Source: Phymatolithon calcareum
Lineage: Eukaryota > Rhodophyta > Florideophyceae > Hapalidiales
Assembly: GCA_977006965.1 (NCBI GenBank)
Contig: OZ345365.1
Coordinates: 2,818,433-2,882,432, forward strand
Reading direction: 5' to 3'
DNA: 64,000 bases
Shown: piece after piece, positions 33,816 to 45,330 of the stretch
Position numbering within the stretch: the stretch's first letter is position 1
Layout: each line of letters begins with the position of its first letter
Made by a program: the position numbers and the translations under genes
Notes under the pieces: model-generated
Database searches by the model: none
What the model was told of the DNA's origin: nothing
The model's input: only the letters and a program-made list of their open reading frames with translations

Positions 33816-35479
33816 TCTGAGCAATTTTTGTTTTCACATCCGCGGCATTGCACCATTAAAAACGGATAATTCGCGCAGCGCCTGTTGCAGCCGGAGAATG
33901 CGCACGGGCCCCACTTTATATTTCCCTACAGCACTACGGAGGAACTCATGGCCACAGAAGCGCAGGCAGTTTTCTCGTTTCTGAATTCCCAAGTAAAAAG
34001 GTCCCACCTTGTCCGATCTTAGCGGTATTCCTTACGAATATTACTGGTCTGCCCAATGTATGCATACCGACCGCCGTAAGAGGTGAAAGAATTCAAGACA
34101 CGTCATCCTGTCGGAATGCCAGGCTAATTGTACTGAACCCGTCCAATTTTCAATCAACGAGTAATCAATTCCAACAGTTCGCTTCCGAGTTGAGAACTTT
34201 TTTTTAAGCTGACTGTTTTTAATGTGACGCCCACTATACTCAAACCGTCCGATATGAACAACATGCAGTGAAATACAAAGAACCACATCATAGGCTACTA
34301 GAACTATGATTGTCGCTCGGCCCCCCCCAAGCCGAAGAAGTTTTATGAGGCCAAGTATTTTGGGCTTGAACGTCTCACTGGAAAAAAGGGTCACGAAGTC
34401 GGAAGAGGTAGTTGAAGTCCTAAGATGACGGCAAAAATGCACATATTTGGATAATGGTGCAGAGAAAGTGGGACTGTGGACGACAACGCTCGAATGAAGA
34501 TGAGATAACGTATTGCGCTGGACACCATATATGTTCAAGGCTTCAAGATAATTGAGTTGGGCAAACCAGCACGACAAAGACACAGGGCTGAGAGCCTTTA
34601 ACGTCAACCCCAGGCAAGGGAAATCATCCTGCTGGTATTTTGTGCAAGAATATGTTCAGAATATGGTTCAACCGGTACTGAAACACTTGCGAAGAAAACT
34701 CGGAGCGTGCTAGAACTTATACCCTAATAACGATAGCCGGTGCTAATCGGGTGCCAAGATCTCAGGGTGCAGGTCAGATGCGTTCGTAATTTTTGAAAAT
34801 CTACGAATTCTGATTCAGTGTAGAACAGATTTTGTCAGTGTGATGCCGGAAGGGCTAGACCTATTTGACCGAAACATTGGTATGCCAGTAAACCGAATGC
34901 GTATAGCCAAATATTTCGCTATGCAGATGCTCACGTGTAGCTCGACTGGGAGCTGCATCTGCCAACGACAGCGTTTCCCTTTTTCAAATTGTCATCCGTG
35001 TCGTCGCATACGTAAAATTTCAAACACACTGGTCCACGACTGGATCGTGCACGATCCTCCGGGCATGCCGTCGGCAATCTCCCGGGAATTCAGCGTGGCC
35101 GAACACGCCATCGCACTCACGGTGTCCTCAATTGCGCTCATCAGAGACGATATCGGCATTCTACACATTCTACTCTAGGTGAGGAATTAATTGAAGAAAA
35201 ACGTTGGCTTTTGTGGATGGAACAGACCGAAATACAAACATCGGTCTTCCAATTCGCCAACGAGCCTCCACAACATGGAAACTATCAGTCAAACACAAAA
35301 TGCGGATAATTGTGCCAATGGCAGTTCTTTTGAAAGATAATAAGACCAAATTCTCTATGCGCAAAGCACACCTCAGTTCTTTTGATTCTTTGTTACAAAG
35401 TGGTATGACACCTGCCTCGGGTTTTTACTCCTCTAAATAATCTTTGGACTGTAAATTCCTGCGAGCGCACTTAATTTTG
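33816..35479. other. Intergenic between repeat R and the foldback element
   Basis: The longest frame (34041-34607, minus, 188 codons) has no motif. A plus-strand frame at 34840-35178 is also unrecognised. I support no gene here. Confidence 0.4.
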
Positions 35480-36830
35480 GACTTCTTAAAACTTTTTAAA
35501 TCCAGAATCATGTGGATTGGACAGTTTTCAGATATTGTGCCAGAAACATCTCCATATTTCACAGACTCAGAGCCATGTTACCCAGAGTCCGTCACACATA
35601 CTATGCGCACCCAGTCGGAGGCTTGGAGGGCGGAAGTGATCTCTGAGCTTGGACGTCGCCTTGCGGTAACGTACTTTTCTATCGTTCACATGAACAGCTT
35701 CCCCATTCGCCACGGTATCGCCTGTTGCGGGAAGGACAGTAATGCGTGCGCCGCATATTGGCTGTGCATGATCGCCGAGCTTGAAAGTCGCCGTGCGGGA
35801 ACCGACTGGAACGGCTTTTTCTGTGAGCTTGGACGTCGGCTTACGGGAACGGACTTTCGGCTTTCACAAGAACGGCTATTCGCCAACTTAACCACTCCTA
35901 CAAGAAGAACAATAATCAGTGCTTCGAGTTTCGTTTGTCCAGAATGGCTGAGCTCGTATGTAGCCTTGCGGCAACGAAGGTTCTTGGCTTGTGCATGAAC
36001 GGCTTTCGATTGCGCCTTGGTATCTTCTCTTTGAACCTAATCTGGGTTTTGCGGTTTATTCGTGCCGAGCGCTAAGCTTGGACGTAGCGACAACGGACTT
36101 GTTTCGCTTTTATGTGCACTGCTGTCGCACTCGCCCTACTATCTTCTTTCAAAGGACTTCGTGTTCGCGTCTCACTCGTGTCCAGTAATACGGTTCTGCA
36201 TCTCGACTGTGCATAATTGTTCAGCTTGGACGAGGCCTTCCAGCGACAAAACATTTTGCCTTTTGACGCCCGTGTTTCGCAATTTGGCTGATAGCCTCGC
36301 GTGCGAAGAGATAGGTGCTCAATTTCGCTTTTTATCGTTTCTTAACTGTTGAATTGGACTTAAGCTCTCTGCAAAGGGCTTGTTTGTCTTTCCACGCACT
36401 GGTTTCGCAAGTTTCCGTCAGCTTCTTGCACGAGCTTGTAAGTGACTGATTCGGAACGTGGGCAACAATCTGGGAAGGGAGTTTCGATACGAGGCCCCAT
36501 TGATTTTCTGTGAGATGGAGGAGTTCTCGTTGTTCGTCGTCAAAGTACTCGACGAATATGCCCATTTGGCTTCTGTTATTTACCAGAATAGCGCTGGTCT
36601 TGTGCCAATGTATCCGACCGTGGTTTTTGTACTCTCCGATATCGACCTTGACGCCCAATGGAGGACATGTTTTTGTACAGTACACCAGCCGGTATATTTT
36701 CAAGGATGTCCTCTGTGATAATTTCCGTTTCGAGGCGGCTCAATTTCATTTGAAATCCGTTGCTTCAACATCTTCATCCATTGTGCGCTACCTCTTCCTT
36801 TGTGCCCGAACTATGTGTTCTTCCTGTCCA
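35480..36830 (+). repeat. Left inverted arm of the foldback-like element
   Basis: About 1.35 kb. It contains about 160 bp of outer sequence, three to four 118-bp satellite half-units marked by GAGCTTGGACGTCGCC-type boxes (35643, 35775, 35824, 35947, 36069), and about 750 bp of inner sequence. Relative to the right arm it has an extra 100 bp or so near 36515-36610. Confidence 0.75.
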
Positions 36831-36995
36831 GATCCCCGATGACCAAGTTCATCTTCTGCTTAGTTCCAACCATCACACAACACGTACACCATGGCCGCAG
36901 CGTTGTCAGGAATTAGTGCGCGCCATTGCGGAAAAAAGCTAATAATTTGGAGTTTATACTGGGTTGTATACACTACTGAATACGAGGAGCCAGAT

Positions 36996-37820
36996 TTAGG
37001 TTCTTGACAACATGAATCCCTTCACCAGTGTACGGACGAACGCACGATATTCGTCGCGAGTTTCAACAGTATTGTACGAGTTGTTGAAAACGTGGCAAAG
37101 AAGACCAGCACTTGTGCGTATCAAGCGACCAATCATCCACTTTCCGGTTGGAAGTCCTCCAAAACGCCTGAGCTTACCTTGTAAAGTACGCCCAGAAAGG
37201 GGAATATCGAAGAAACATTCGTTCGAAAGTCCACACGAGCTGATGAACGCATCCACTGCGGCTGCAGAAACCCGGGACACTTTAGAGAGTGTTTCTAAGG
37301 TACATTCGTACTTGCCGACGTCAACGAGGCGAAATCCTTCTATGTTTCCATTCGTTACTTCCAATAGGCGAAGGACCTTGTGGACCTTATTGAAAATGCG
37401 GAACGCAGAAAAATTGCACGTTATGTCTGATATACGATCAAATCTATGTCGTAGGCGCTCCAACACACCCTCAGGGTACAGTATCTCTTGCACAGGCTCC
37501 ACAAGCCGAGTTCCTCGCATGACCCACGATCGTTCAAATATTTCCTGCAAACCATCATCGGAACTTACCTCTGTCAATGATAGATGCCACCCGGAATCTT
37601 TTGGGAAGAAGTTTAGTGGAATCTCGGAAAGAGGAAGCGGGGAGAGCTGACAACCTGGAGACGGAGAATAATCCGTGCCCCAGTACAGAAAATTTCTATT
37701 CTTCATCTTCGCAACGGCCACATTCGTCCCGCATTTTCCACTCCTGTACGTCCTCTCCCACGGAGAGGAAGAAATGATATACCTGTAATCGGAGCGCTCG
37801 GGATTAAGCTCCACAGGAGA
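36996..37820 (-). CDS. Unrecognised protein gene inside the foldback element (272 aa)
   Basis: The frame runs from a stop at 37821 to a stop at 36996. The first ATG is at 37706, but the upstream sequence (YRYIISSSPWERTYRSGKCG) is protein-like, so the true start is probably in an upstream exon. On the minus strand, GTGGAC at 37884 and the pyrimidine-rich TTTTCTAATCTCCTGTGGAG ending at 37809 could bound a 76-nt intron joining this frame to 37846-38502. That size matches the introns at 50.7-50.9 kb. The product is globular, with no membrane segment and scattered Cys. I recognise no domain; transposase function is possible from context only. Confidence 0.55.
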   Translation of the reverse strand, partial: SPVELNPERSDYRYIISSSPWERTYRSGKCGTNVAVAKMKNRNFLYWGTDYSPSPGCQLSPLPLSEIPLNFFPKDSGWHLSLTEVSSDDGLQEIFERSWVMRGTRLVEPVQEILYPEGVLERLRHRFDRISDITCNFSAFRIFNKVHKVLRLLEVTNGNIEGFRLVDVGKYECTLETLSKVSRVSAAAVDAFISSCGLSNECFFDIPLSGRTLQGKLRRFGGLPTGKWMIGRLIRTSAGLLCHVFNNSYNTVETRDEYRAFVRTLVKGFMLSRT

Positions 37821-37845
37821 TTAGAAAACAGGAAAGAGCAGCCTG

Positions 37846-38502
37846 TCATTTTCTATGCCAGATGAATCGATCGAGAGAGTCCACATCGTGGAAACCACCA
37901 AGGTAAACAACAGTACCCGAAGATATGTTGTTCGTGAGGGAAGCTCCTCGAGCGTCCACGTTCACGATCACTATACGACGACCGCCATCAGTCGGAAGAA
38001 GATGATCAAAAGTGATCACACCCCGAAGTAGAGACTCGTCGTGGAAAAAGTACGGAACTGGCCTGTGCGCAGCAAGCTCTGCCGTCGGCTGCGTGTCGTC
38101 ACTGAGTACATACTGATTGACACAATCGAATGCACCGGTAAATCGAAACATCTTCGCATCTATTGCACGTGATAGAGCCTTGTATATCTTCTTGGAATTT
38201 GAACAGAGGAACACATGCCCGGCGCCAGAAATAACGCGGTCATCGACTTGCAGCCGAGATACAGATGATGCGTTGAAAAGAACACGGTTACCGGCACAGA
38301 ACTCAGCTCCCCCTGTGCCGTTAACCTGAATCGTTACTTCGTTTCCATAGTCCTCAATCGTCACCAAGGAGGATCCATCAGACAAGCCATCTGCCATGAT
38401 ATTGCGAACAACGTCGTGTGCCTACGTGGGACCCTTTTTTCCTTCAACGTCCTCAAAGTTGTCATCCCCATACTGCACATTAAGGTCGTACGGGTCCGAC
38501 AT
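37846..38502 (-). CDS. Unrecognised protein gene or first exon inside the foldback element
   Basis: ATG 38397 opens a 183-codon frame (start MADGLSDGSSLVTIEDYG). In the same frame further upstream lies ATG 38502, encoding an acidic peptide (MSDPYDLNVQYGDDNFEDVE) before a TAG at 38422-38424. Both sides of the TAG look coding, so the original start may be 38502 with a later nonsense mutation, or translation may start at 38397. The protein is acidic, with beta-rich composition (VTIQVNGTGGAEF, RRIVIVNVDARGAS). No catalytic motif I can name. It may be joined by a 76-nt intron to 36996-37808. Confidence 0.5.
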
Positions 38503-38809
38503 ACTTGGAGAGGGAGTCAAAAAACGAGGAAAGATGTCGAGCAGTTGACGAGCAACTGGCGGTCAGCTCTGTGAAAACAAAACTGGTCTGAGTGTATATC
38601 ATACCATGCGGCATTCTTTACAAAGTTATTATCACAAAATAATGTCGTGAAAAAATCTTCTTTTCCGGCATCTCTGGGCGGATAGCGGATACACAAAAGG
38701 AAAAGGGGGAGAGCTGTTTGAGATTCTCTTGCAATTCGACTCGATATGGCCTGCAAACCAGGGTCGAATTAGTAACACATACAACTAGAGAGTGGAACGT
38801 AAGCTGACA

Positions 38810-41800
38810 AACATGAAGAACACATAGTTGGGCGTCAAGGTCGATATCATAGAGTAGTAAAACCACGGTCGGATACTCCATCTCACACAAACTCAATGGG
38901 GCTCCGTATCGAAATTCCTTTCCCAGAGTGCGGGCCCCGTTCCCAATCACTCACAGACAAGCTCGTGTTAGAAGCCGTCGGAAACTTGCGAAACTAGTGC
39001 GTGAAAGGCAAACAAGTCCTTTGCAGGGAGGAGACGTCCAATCTTAACAAAAAGAGCGAAATCGAGCACTTTCTCTCTTCGCACGCGAGGGTATCACGCA
39101 AATTGCGAAAGACTAGCATCAAAAAACAAAACTTTTGTTGCTCCGAGGCCACGTCCCAGCTCAAAACTTTTGCACAGTCGAGATGCAGAAACGTATTCTT
39201 TGACTCGAGTGAAACTCGAACGCGAAGTCGTGTAATCGACGATAGTAGGGCGAGTGCGACAGCCGTTCACGTAAAAGCAAAAAAGGTCGGTTGCCCTAAA
39301 GGTATCGGCACGAACGAGCCGCAAAAACCCACATTGAGTTCAAGGAGAGGAATCGAAAGCCGTTCATGCAAAAGCCAAGAACGTTCGTTGCCGCAAAGCT
39401 ACATACAAGCTCAGCGATCATGTAGAAACGAGATTCGAAGAGCTCATTACTGTCCTTCTCGTAGAAGTGGATAATGTGGCGAATAGCGGTTCATGTGAAA
39501 GCAAAAAGAGGGTTACCGTAAGCCGATGTTCAAGCTCAACGATCGGGCATGAAATGAACACCAAATCAAAAGAGGTTACTGTGGCGAATATAGGTTCATG
39601 TGAAACCAAAAAGTTCGTTACCGTAAGGCGATGTCCAAATTCAGCGATAGGGCATAAAGATATACCAAAGCAGGAGAGGATAGCGAGACGCATTCGTAAG
39701 CGGTGCATGTAAAACCATTCCAGTCCGTTGCCCCACGGCGACGTCCAAGCTCGGCGCTCATGCACAGCAGAGGCGGGAATCAAGCACTCATGCCCTGCTC
39801 GTAGAAGTGGATAATGTGGCGAATGACGGTTCTTGTGAAAGTCAAAAGAGGGTTAGCGTAAGCCGATGTCCAGGCCCAACGATCGGGCATGAAATAAAAA
39901 CCAAAGCACGACAGGATAGCGAGACGCATTCGTAAGCTGTGCATGGAAAATCAATTCCAGTCTGTTGCCCCACGTCGACGTCCAAGCTCGGCGCTCCTGC
40001 ACAGCAGAGACGGGAATCACGCATTCCTGTCCTGCTTCTAGAAGTGAATAATGTGGCGAATAGCCGTTCTTCTGAAGCCAAAAGAGGGTTAGCGTAAGCC
40101 AATGTCCAAGCTCAACGATCGGGCATGAAATAGACACCAAAGCACGAGAGGATAGCGAGGCGCATTCCTCAGCCGTGCATGGGAAAGCCATTCCAGTCCG
40201 TTGCCGCACGGCAACGTCCAAGATCGGCGCTCATGGACAGCAGAGACGGGAAGCACGCATTCATGTCCTTCTTGTAGGTGTGGTTACTGTAGCGAATATC
40301 GGTTCATGTGAAAGCCGAAAGTGCGTAACCGTCAGGCGATGTCCAATTTCAGCCATCGGGCATGAAAGAAATACCCAAGCAGGAGTGGATAGTGAGACGC
40401 ATTCGTAAGCCGTGCATGAAAAAACCATTCCAGTCCGTTGCCCCACGGCGACGTCCAAGATCGGCGCTCATGCAGCAGAGACGGGAATCACGCATTCATT
40501 TCCTTCTTGTAGGAGCTGTTACAGTAGCGAATATCGGTTCATGTAAAAGCCAAAAGTTCGTTACCGTAAGGCAATGTCCAATCTCAACGATCGGGAATGA
40601 AATAAACACCAAAGAAGGAGAGGATAGGGAGACGCATTCGTCAGCCGTGTATGGAAAAGCAATTCCAGTCAGTTGCCGCTCGGCGACGACCAAGATCGGC
40701 GCTCATGCACAGCAGAGACGGGAAACACGCATTCATGTCCTTCTTGTAGGAGCGATTACTGTAGCGAGTATCGGTTCATGTGAATGCCAAAAGTCAGTTA
40801 CGATAAGGCGACGTCCAATTTCAGCAATCGGGCATGAAATAAATACGAAAGCACGACAGGATAGCGAGACGCATACGTAATCCGTGCATGGAAAAGCCAT
40901 TCCAGGTTGTTGCCGCACGGCGACGTACAAGCTCGGCCCTCATTCACAGCAGAGACGGGAATCACGCATCCATGTCGTTCTTGAAGGAGTGGTTACTGTA
41001 GCGAATATCGGTTCATGTGAATCCCAAAAGTTCGTTACGTTAAGGCGACGTCCAATTTCAGCGATCGGGCATCAAAGAAATACCAAAGCAGGAGAGGATA
41101 GCGAGACGCATTCGTAAGCAGTGCATGTAAAACCATTCCAGTCCGTTGCCCCACGGCGACGTCCAAGATCGACGCTCATGCACAGCAGAGACGGGAAACA
41201 CGCATTGATGACCTGCTCGTAGAAGTGGATAATGTGGCGAATGACGGTTCTTGTGAAAGTCAAAAGAGGGTTAGCGTAAGCCGATGTCCAGGCCCAACGA
41301 TCGGGCATGAAAAGGAAACCAAAGCACGACAGGATAGCGAGACGCATACGTAAGCCGTGCATGGAAATGCAATTCCAGTCTGCTGCCCCATGGCGACGTC
41401 CATGCTCGGCGCTCATGCGGGAAACACGCATTCAAGTCCTTCTTGTAGGAATGATTATTGTAGCGAATATCGGTTCATGTGAAACCCAAAAGTGCGTTTC
41501 CTTAAGGCGACAACCAATTTCAGCAATCGGGCATGAAAGAAATACCAAAGCACGAGACGATAGAGAGACGAATTCGTAAGCCGTGCATGAAAAAACCATT
41601 CCAGTCCGTTGCCGCACGGCGACGTGCAAGCTCGGCCCTCATGCACAGCAGAGACGGGAATCACGCATTCATGTCCTGCTTGTAGGAGTGATTACTGTAG
41701 CGAATATCGGTTCACGTGAAAGCAAAATGTTCGTTATCGTAAGGCGATGTCCAATTTCAGCGATAGGGCATGAAAGAAATACCAAAGCAGGAGAGGATAG

Positions 41801-43575
41801 CGAGACGAATTTGTAAGCCGTGCATGTAAAACCAATCCAGTCCGTTGCCCCATGGCGACGTCCAAGATCAGCGCTCCTGCACAGCAGAGACGGGAATCAA
41901 GCACTCATGTCCTGCTTGTAGAAGTGGATAATGTGGCGAATAGAGGTTCATGTGAAAGCGAAAAGTTCGTTACTGTAAGGCGATGTCCAATTTCAGCGAT
42001 CGGGCATCAAAGAAATACCAAAGCACGAGAGGATAGCGAGAAGCATTCGTATGCCGTGCATGGAAGAGCAATTCCAGTCCGTTGCCGCACGGCAACGTCC
42101 AAGATCGGCGCTCCTGCACAGCAGAGACGGGAAACACGCATTCATGTCCTTCTTGTAGGAGTGGTTACTGTAGCGAATATCGGTTCATGTGAAAGCCAAA
42201 AGTGCGTTACCGTCAGGCGATGTCCAATTTCAGCGATTGAGTATGAAAAAAATACCAAAGCAGGAGTGGATAGCGAGACGCATTCGTAGGCCGTGCATGT
42301 AAAACAATTCCAGTCCGTTGCCCCACGGCGACGTCCAAGCTCGGCGCTCCTGCACAGCAGATACGGGAAGAACGCATTCATGTCCTGCTGGTAGAAGTGG
42401 ATAATGTGGCGCATAGCGGTTATTGTGAAGCCAAAAGGTGATTAGCGTAAGCCAATGTCCAAGCTCAACGATCGGGCATGAAATAAACACCAAACCAGGA
42501 GAGGATAGCGAGAAGCATTCGTCAACCGTGCATGGGAAAGCCATTCCAGTCCAATGCCGCACGGCGACATCCAAGATTGGCGCTCATGCACAGCAGAGAC
42601 GGGAATGACGCATTCATGTCCTTCTTATAGGAGTGGTTACTGTAGCGAATATCGGTTCATGTGAATGCAAAACGTTCGTTACCGTAAGGCAATGCCCAAG
42701 CTCAACGATCGGGCATGAAATAAACACAAAGGTACGAGAGTATAGTGAGAAGCATTCGTATGCCGTGCATGGAAGAGCAATTCCAGTCCGTTGCCGCACG
42801 GCGACGTCCAAGATCGGCGCTCATGCACAGCAGAGACGGGAATCACGCATTCATGTCCTTCTTGTAGGAGTGGTTACTGTAGCGAATATCGGTTCCTTTC
42901 AATGCCAAAAGTACGTTACCGTAAGTCGATGTCCAATTTCTGCGATCGGGCATGAAAGAAATACCAAAGCAGGAGATGAGAGGGAGACTAATTTGTAACC
43001 CGTGCATGAAAAATCCATTCCAGTCCGTTGCCGCACGGCGACGTCCAAGATCGGCGCTCATGCACAGCAGAGACGGGAATCACGCATTCATGTCCTTCTT
43101 GTAGGAGTGGTTACTGTAGCGAATATCGGCTCATGTGAAAGCCAAAAGTTCGTTACCGTAAGGCGATGTCCAATTTCTGCGATCGGGCATGAAAGAAATA
43201 CCAAAGCAGGAGTGGATAGCGAGACGCATTCGTAAGCCGTGCATGTGAAAGCCATTCCTCTCCGTTGCCGCACGGCGACGTCCGAGATTGGCGCTCATGC
43301 ACATGCGAGACTCGTAATATTCATTTCTTTTTCTTTCGCGCTTGGTGATACCATGGCGAATGCAGAAGCGTTTCACGTGATCTCTAAGAAAGTGCGTTCC
43401 ATCAAGACGACGTTTAAGCTCAGATATCACGTTCACCTGCCAGAAGCCTAGCTGGCTGCTCGTAGTAAGAGTGACTGACTCTAGGTAACAAAGCCCGGAG
43501 TATGTGACATATGAATTTGTTTCAGCCACAATTTTTGAAAACTGTCCAATCGGCCTTAATCTGGATTAAAAACGG
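38810..43575 (-). repeat. Right inverted arm of the foldback-like element
   Basis: About 4.8 kb, more than three times the left arm, because of satellite expansion. Inner (38810-39330) and outer (43310-43575) segments match the left arm in inverted orientation. The outer match includes ATTGGACAGTTTTCA and the CCAGA and GTTACC(T/C)AGAGTC blocks. Confidence 0.75.
39360..43310 (+). repeat. Satellite of ~236-bp units (about 16 copies)
   Basis: Landmarks such as GCGAGACGCATTCGTAAGCC recur near 39690, 39925, 40155, 40390, 40630, 40865, 41100, 41335, 41570, 41805, 42040, 42275, 42510, 42750, 42985 and 43220, a period of 235-237 bp. Each unit is itself a dimer of about 118-bp halves: GTTGCCGCACGGCGACGTCCAA in one half matches GTTACCGTAAGGCGATGTCC in the other. 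Open frames of 65-172 codons in the array are by-products of the repeat and most stop at the same CGTAAGCC box. Confidence 0.92.
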
Positions 43576-43839
43576 GTAAGGAATCTGAAACTGAGTGATC
43601 TGGCTGGAAACAATGATTCTGGGCAGATGTGTAGCGAAATGAGATGATTTTATTGTAGTGCTCGGTATACCTTTTTCAGAGCAAATTGGCAACTACTTTT
43701 TAACTGTAAGCAAGTCCATCTGTAAGTTCGCCGCCGCTGCCGATAACGACGAAGGCGGTTCTCTTGCGCCATGCTTGTCTTCGCTGTCCGTATCGCTGAT
43801 CTGTTGGTTGAGTTCGTACTTTTCGTTTTGCTTGTTCTG

Positions 43840-44420
43840 GATGCATCCACTGTTCATCGAATTGTGAAATAACTCTTGGATGGACTGGATGATATTCTGC
43901 GTGAGTATGATGAGCCTCGTATTGCAGAGGTATTGCAACTTGCCACCTTGTTGATAAAATATCTCCTGCTCCAAGTCGGCTGATTTCCGAAAAAACTTAT
44001 GAAGTTTGGATGGGCACACCTGAAGAGAATGGATTCTATCCCTAAGCAGAACGCATTTGTCAATATTACTCTATTTTCCGAAGCGTACAGATGGCAAGCA
44101 TATTTTTTGATAGGACCTATTGACGCCATCATTTCCTCAGCGATTAGAACATAATGACGCTGACACGAAATGCCCTATATGGATTGGATATACGAAGAAA
44201 GTACTGGTTGAAGAGGGCCACAGTATTGTCCAAGCTATGCATATTTTCCAACTTATCATTCGCCATGCCTGACTGCCTGTAACCAGGTCTCAGTTCGTTA
44301 CTATCAGGGTTCATAATTTGCCACAGATCGGGTTCTACACCTTCTGCGCACCATTGTGCGGTACATTTAGATTTATTAGATATAAAAATCTCTTGGAAAA
44401 GGTTAGGCCGTGTAAGGCCG
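43840..44420 (+). pseudogene. TRRAP/Tra1-like gene fragment, copy B (broken)
   Basis: A second copy of the 3' half of fragment A, on the same strand. At about 43990-44090 it reads KLMKFGWAHLKRMDSIPKQ, and at about 44130-44265 FPQRLEHNDADTKCPIW, then YTKKVLVEEGHSIVQAMHIF and LIIRH. These match the TRRAP/Tra1 HEAT region, in places better than copy A does. It is broken by stops and lacks the region equivalent to 31030-32318. Repeat R (copy B) follows, as in copy A. Confidence 0.65.
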
Positions 44421-45330
44421 GTAATCTCGCTACCTTCTTTCATCTTCTTCTTTTGTCGTCTCCACGTATCCTTGAGCATTGCGGCACACCACTCATGGCG
44501 GATGCCACGTACTACAAAAGTACCAGAAGGTGGTAGTATTTTCCGATGGGGAAGGCCGGAGCACAAAACTTTCAATTACGAAAAGCCCTGCAATGAAGCG
44601 GGAGAAAACAAATCTGTGCCGGATGCGTTTTGATGAGGGAACCGCGTCGTGTCAAGCATATCTTTGCACGTAGAAGAGGATATCCATTTGCCAGAGTATT
44701 GCTGCACAGTTTCCCGCAACGGAGCGTGTTCGTGACAATACGCTGCGGCACATTCAGATCTGTGCATACCGCTTGCACTACGATATCACAATTGCTGTTC
44801 GAGCATTTAACGAGTCCATTGCAGCGAACGCCGGACTGAGAAGGTGAAGACATTTCCCAGCCGCAATCGGGAGGCGCCCCAAGCGGACGACGGCATGATA
44901 TGCAAACTGTGGCCGTCAAAGAGCTAAAAGCGACCCGTTATAAATCCGTGAATTCAATCGCGACAGACAACCGAAGTTTTTATCGTAGCACAGCTTTGTG
45001 AAGCCAATTTCAAACCGCGAAATATGGGAAGTTGGCAGCTTGTTTTCTTACGAAAATGATGCACTAAGCCGTTGTATAAACACGACAGGTGTCCAGGAGA
45101 TGCCAAGCAAAGGAACCTCTGGTCGAGGTGTATTTTCTCTACGGCGCTTCCCAAAGATGCCCAGCTTAGGTCTGTTTTGCAGCTGGGACGCGCGCATCGT
45201 ACGGAATCCTCGTAGCGGGGTGTCCTCCGTCGGTGGTGCGGAGGCAGCAAAACTTAATTCGGTATTTCGCGCATCGGAATGCACCGGAAAGCCAAGTGAT
45301 AGTTCACTTGGACAAAACACACACAATGGA
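44395..45330 (-). repeat. Dispersed repeat R, copy B
   Basis: Matches copy A (32885-33815) to GCACCGGAAAGCCAAGTGATAG-type text at 45280-45300, with a 230-bp insert at about 45043-45275. The minus-strand frame 44572-44919 is open here and reads CISCRRPLGAPPDCGWEMSS, then CNGLVKCSNSNCDIVV and further Cys, a plausible zinc-binding segment. The repeat may be a small element with one gene, but no ends were identified. Confidence 0.65.

Larger units (their letters stand above)
35480..43575. mobile_element. Foldback-like element with asymmetric satellite-filled inverted arms
   Basis: The left arm (35480-36830) and right arm (38810-43575) are inverted copies of each other with the same internal order. 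Outer segment: ATTGGACAGTTTTCA at 35517, inverted at 43534-43548. Satellite: 35640-36070 versus 39360-43310. Inner segment: ACTATCKTCKWTTMMA-type text, then GCCCCATTGA and ATATCGACCTTGACGCCCAA at 36639-36658, inverted near 38823-38842. The arms flank about 2 kb of single-copy DNA with minus-strand genes. This is the architecture of foldback (FB/Galileo-type) transposons. Exact ends and a target duplication were not resolved. Confidence 0.75.

Noticed and set aside
34041-34607. 188-codon minus-strand frame
   Set aside because: No domain, no homologous copy in the window and unconvincing composition. Length alone is not enough in 64 kb.
39430-43451. Many open frames of 60-172 codons on both strands in the satellite
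   Set aside because: They repeat with the 236-bp unit, use the same start and stop boxes, and exist on both strands. They are by-products of the repeat, not genes.
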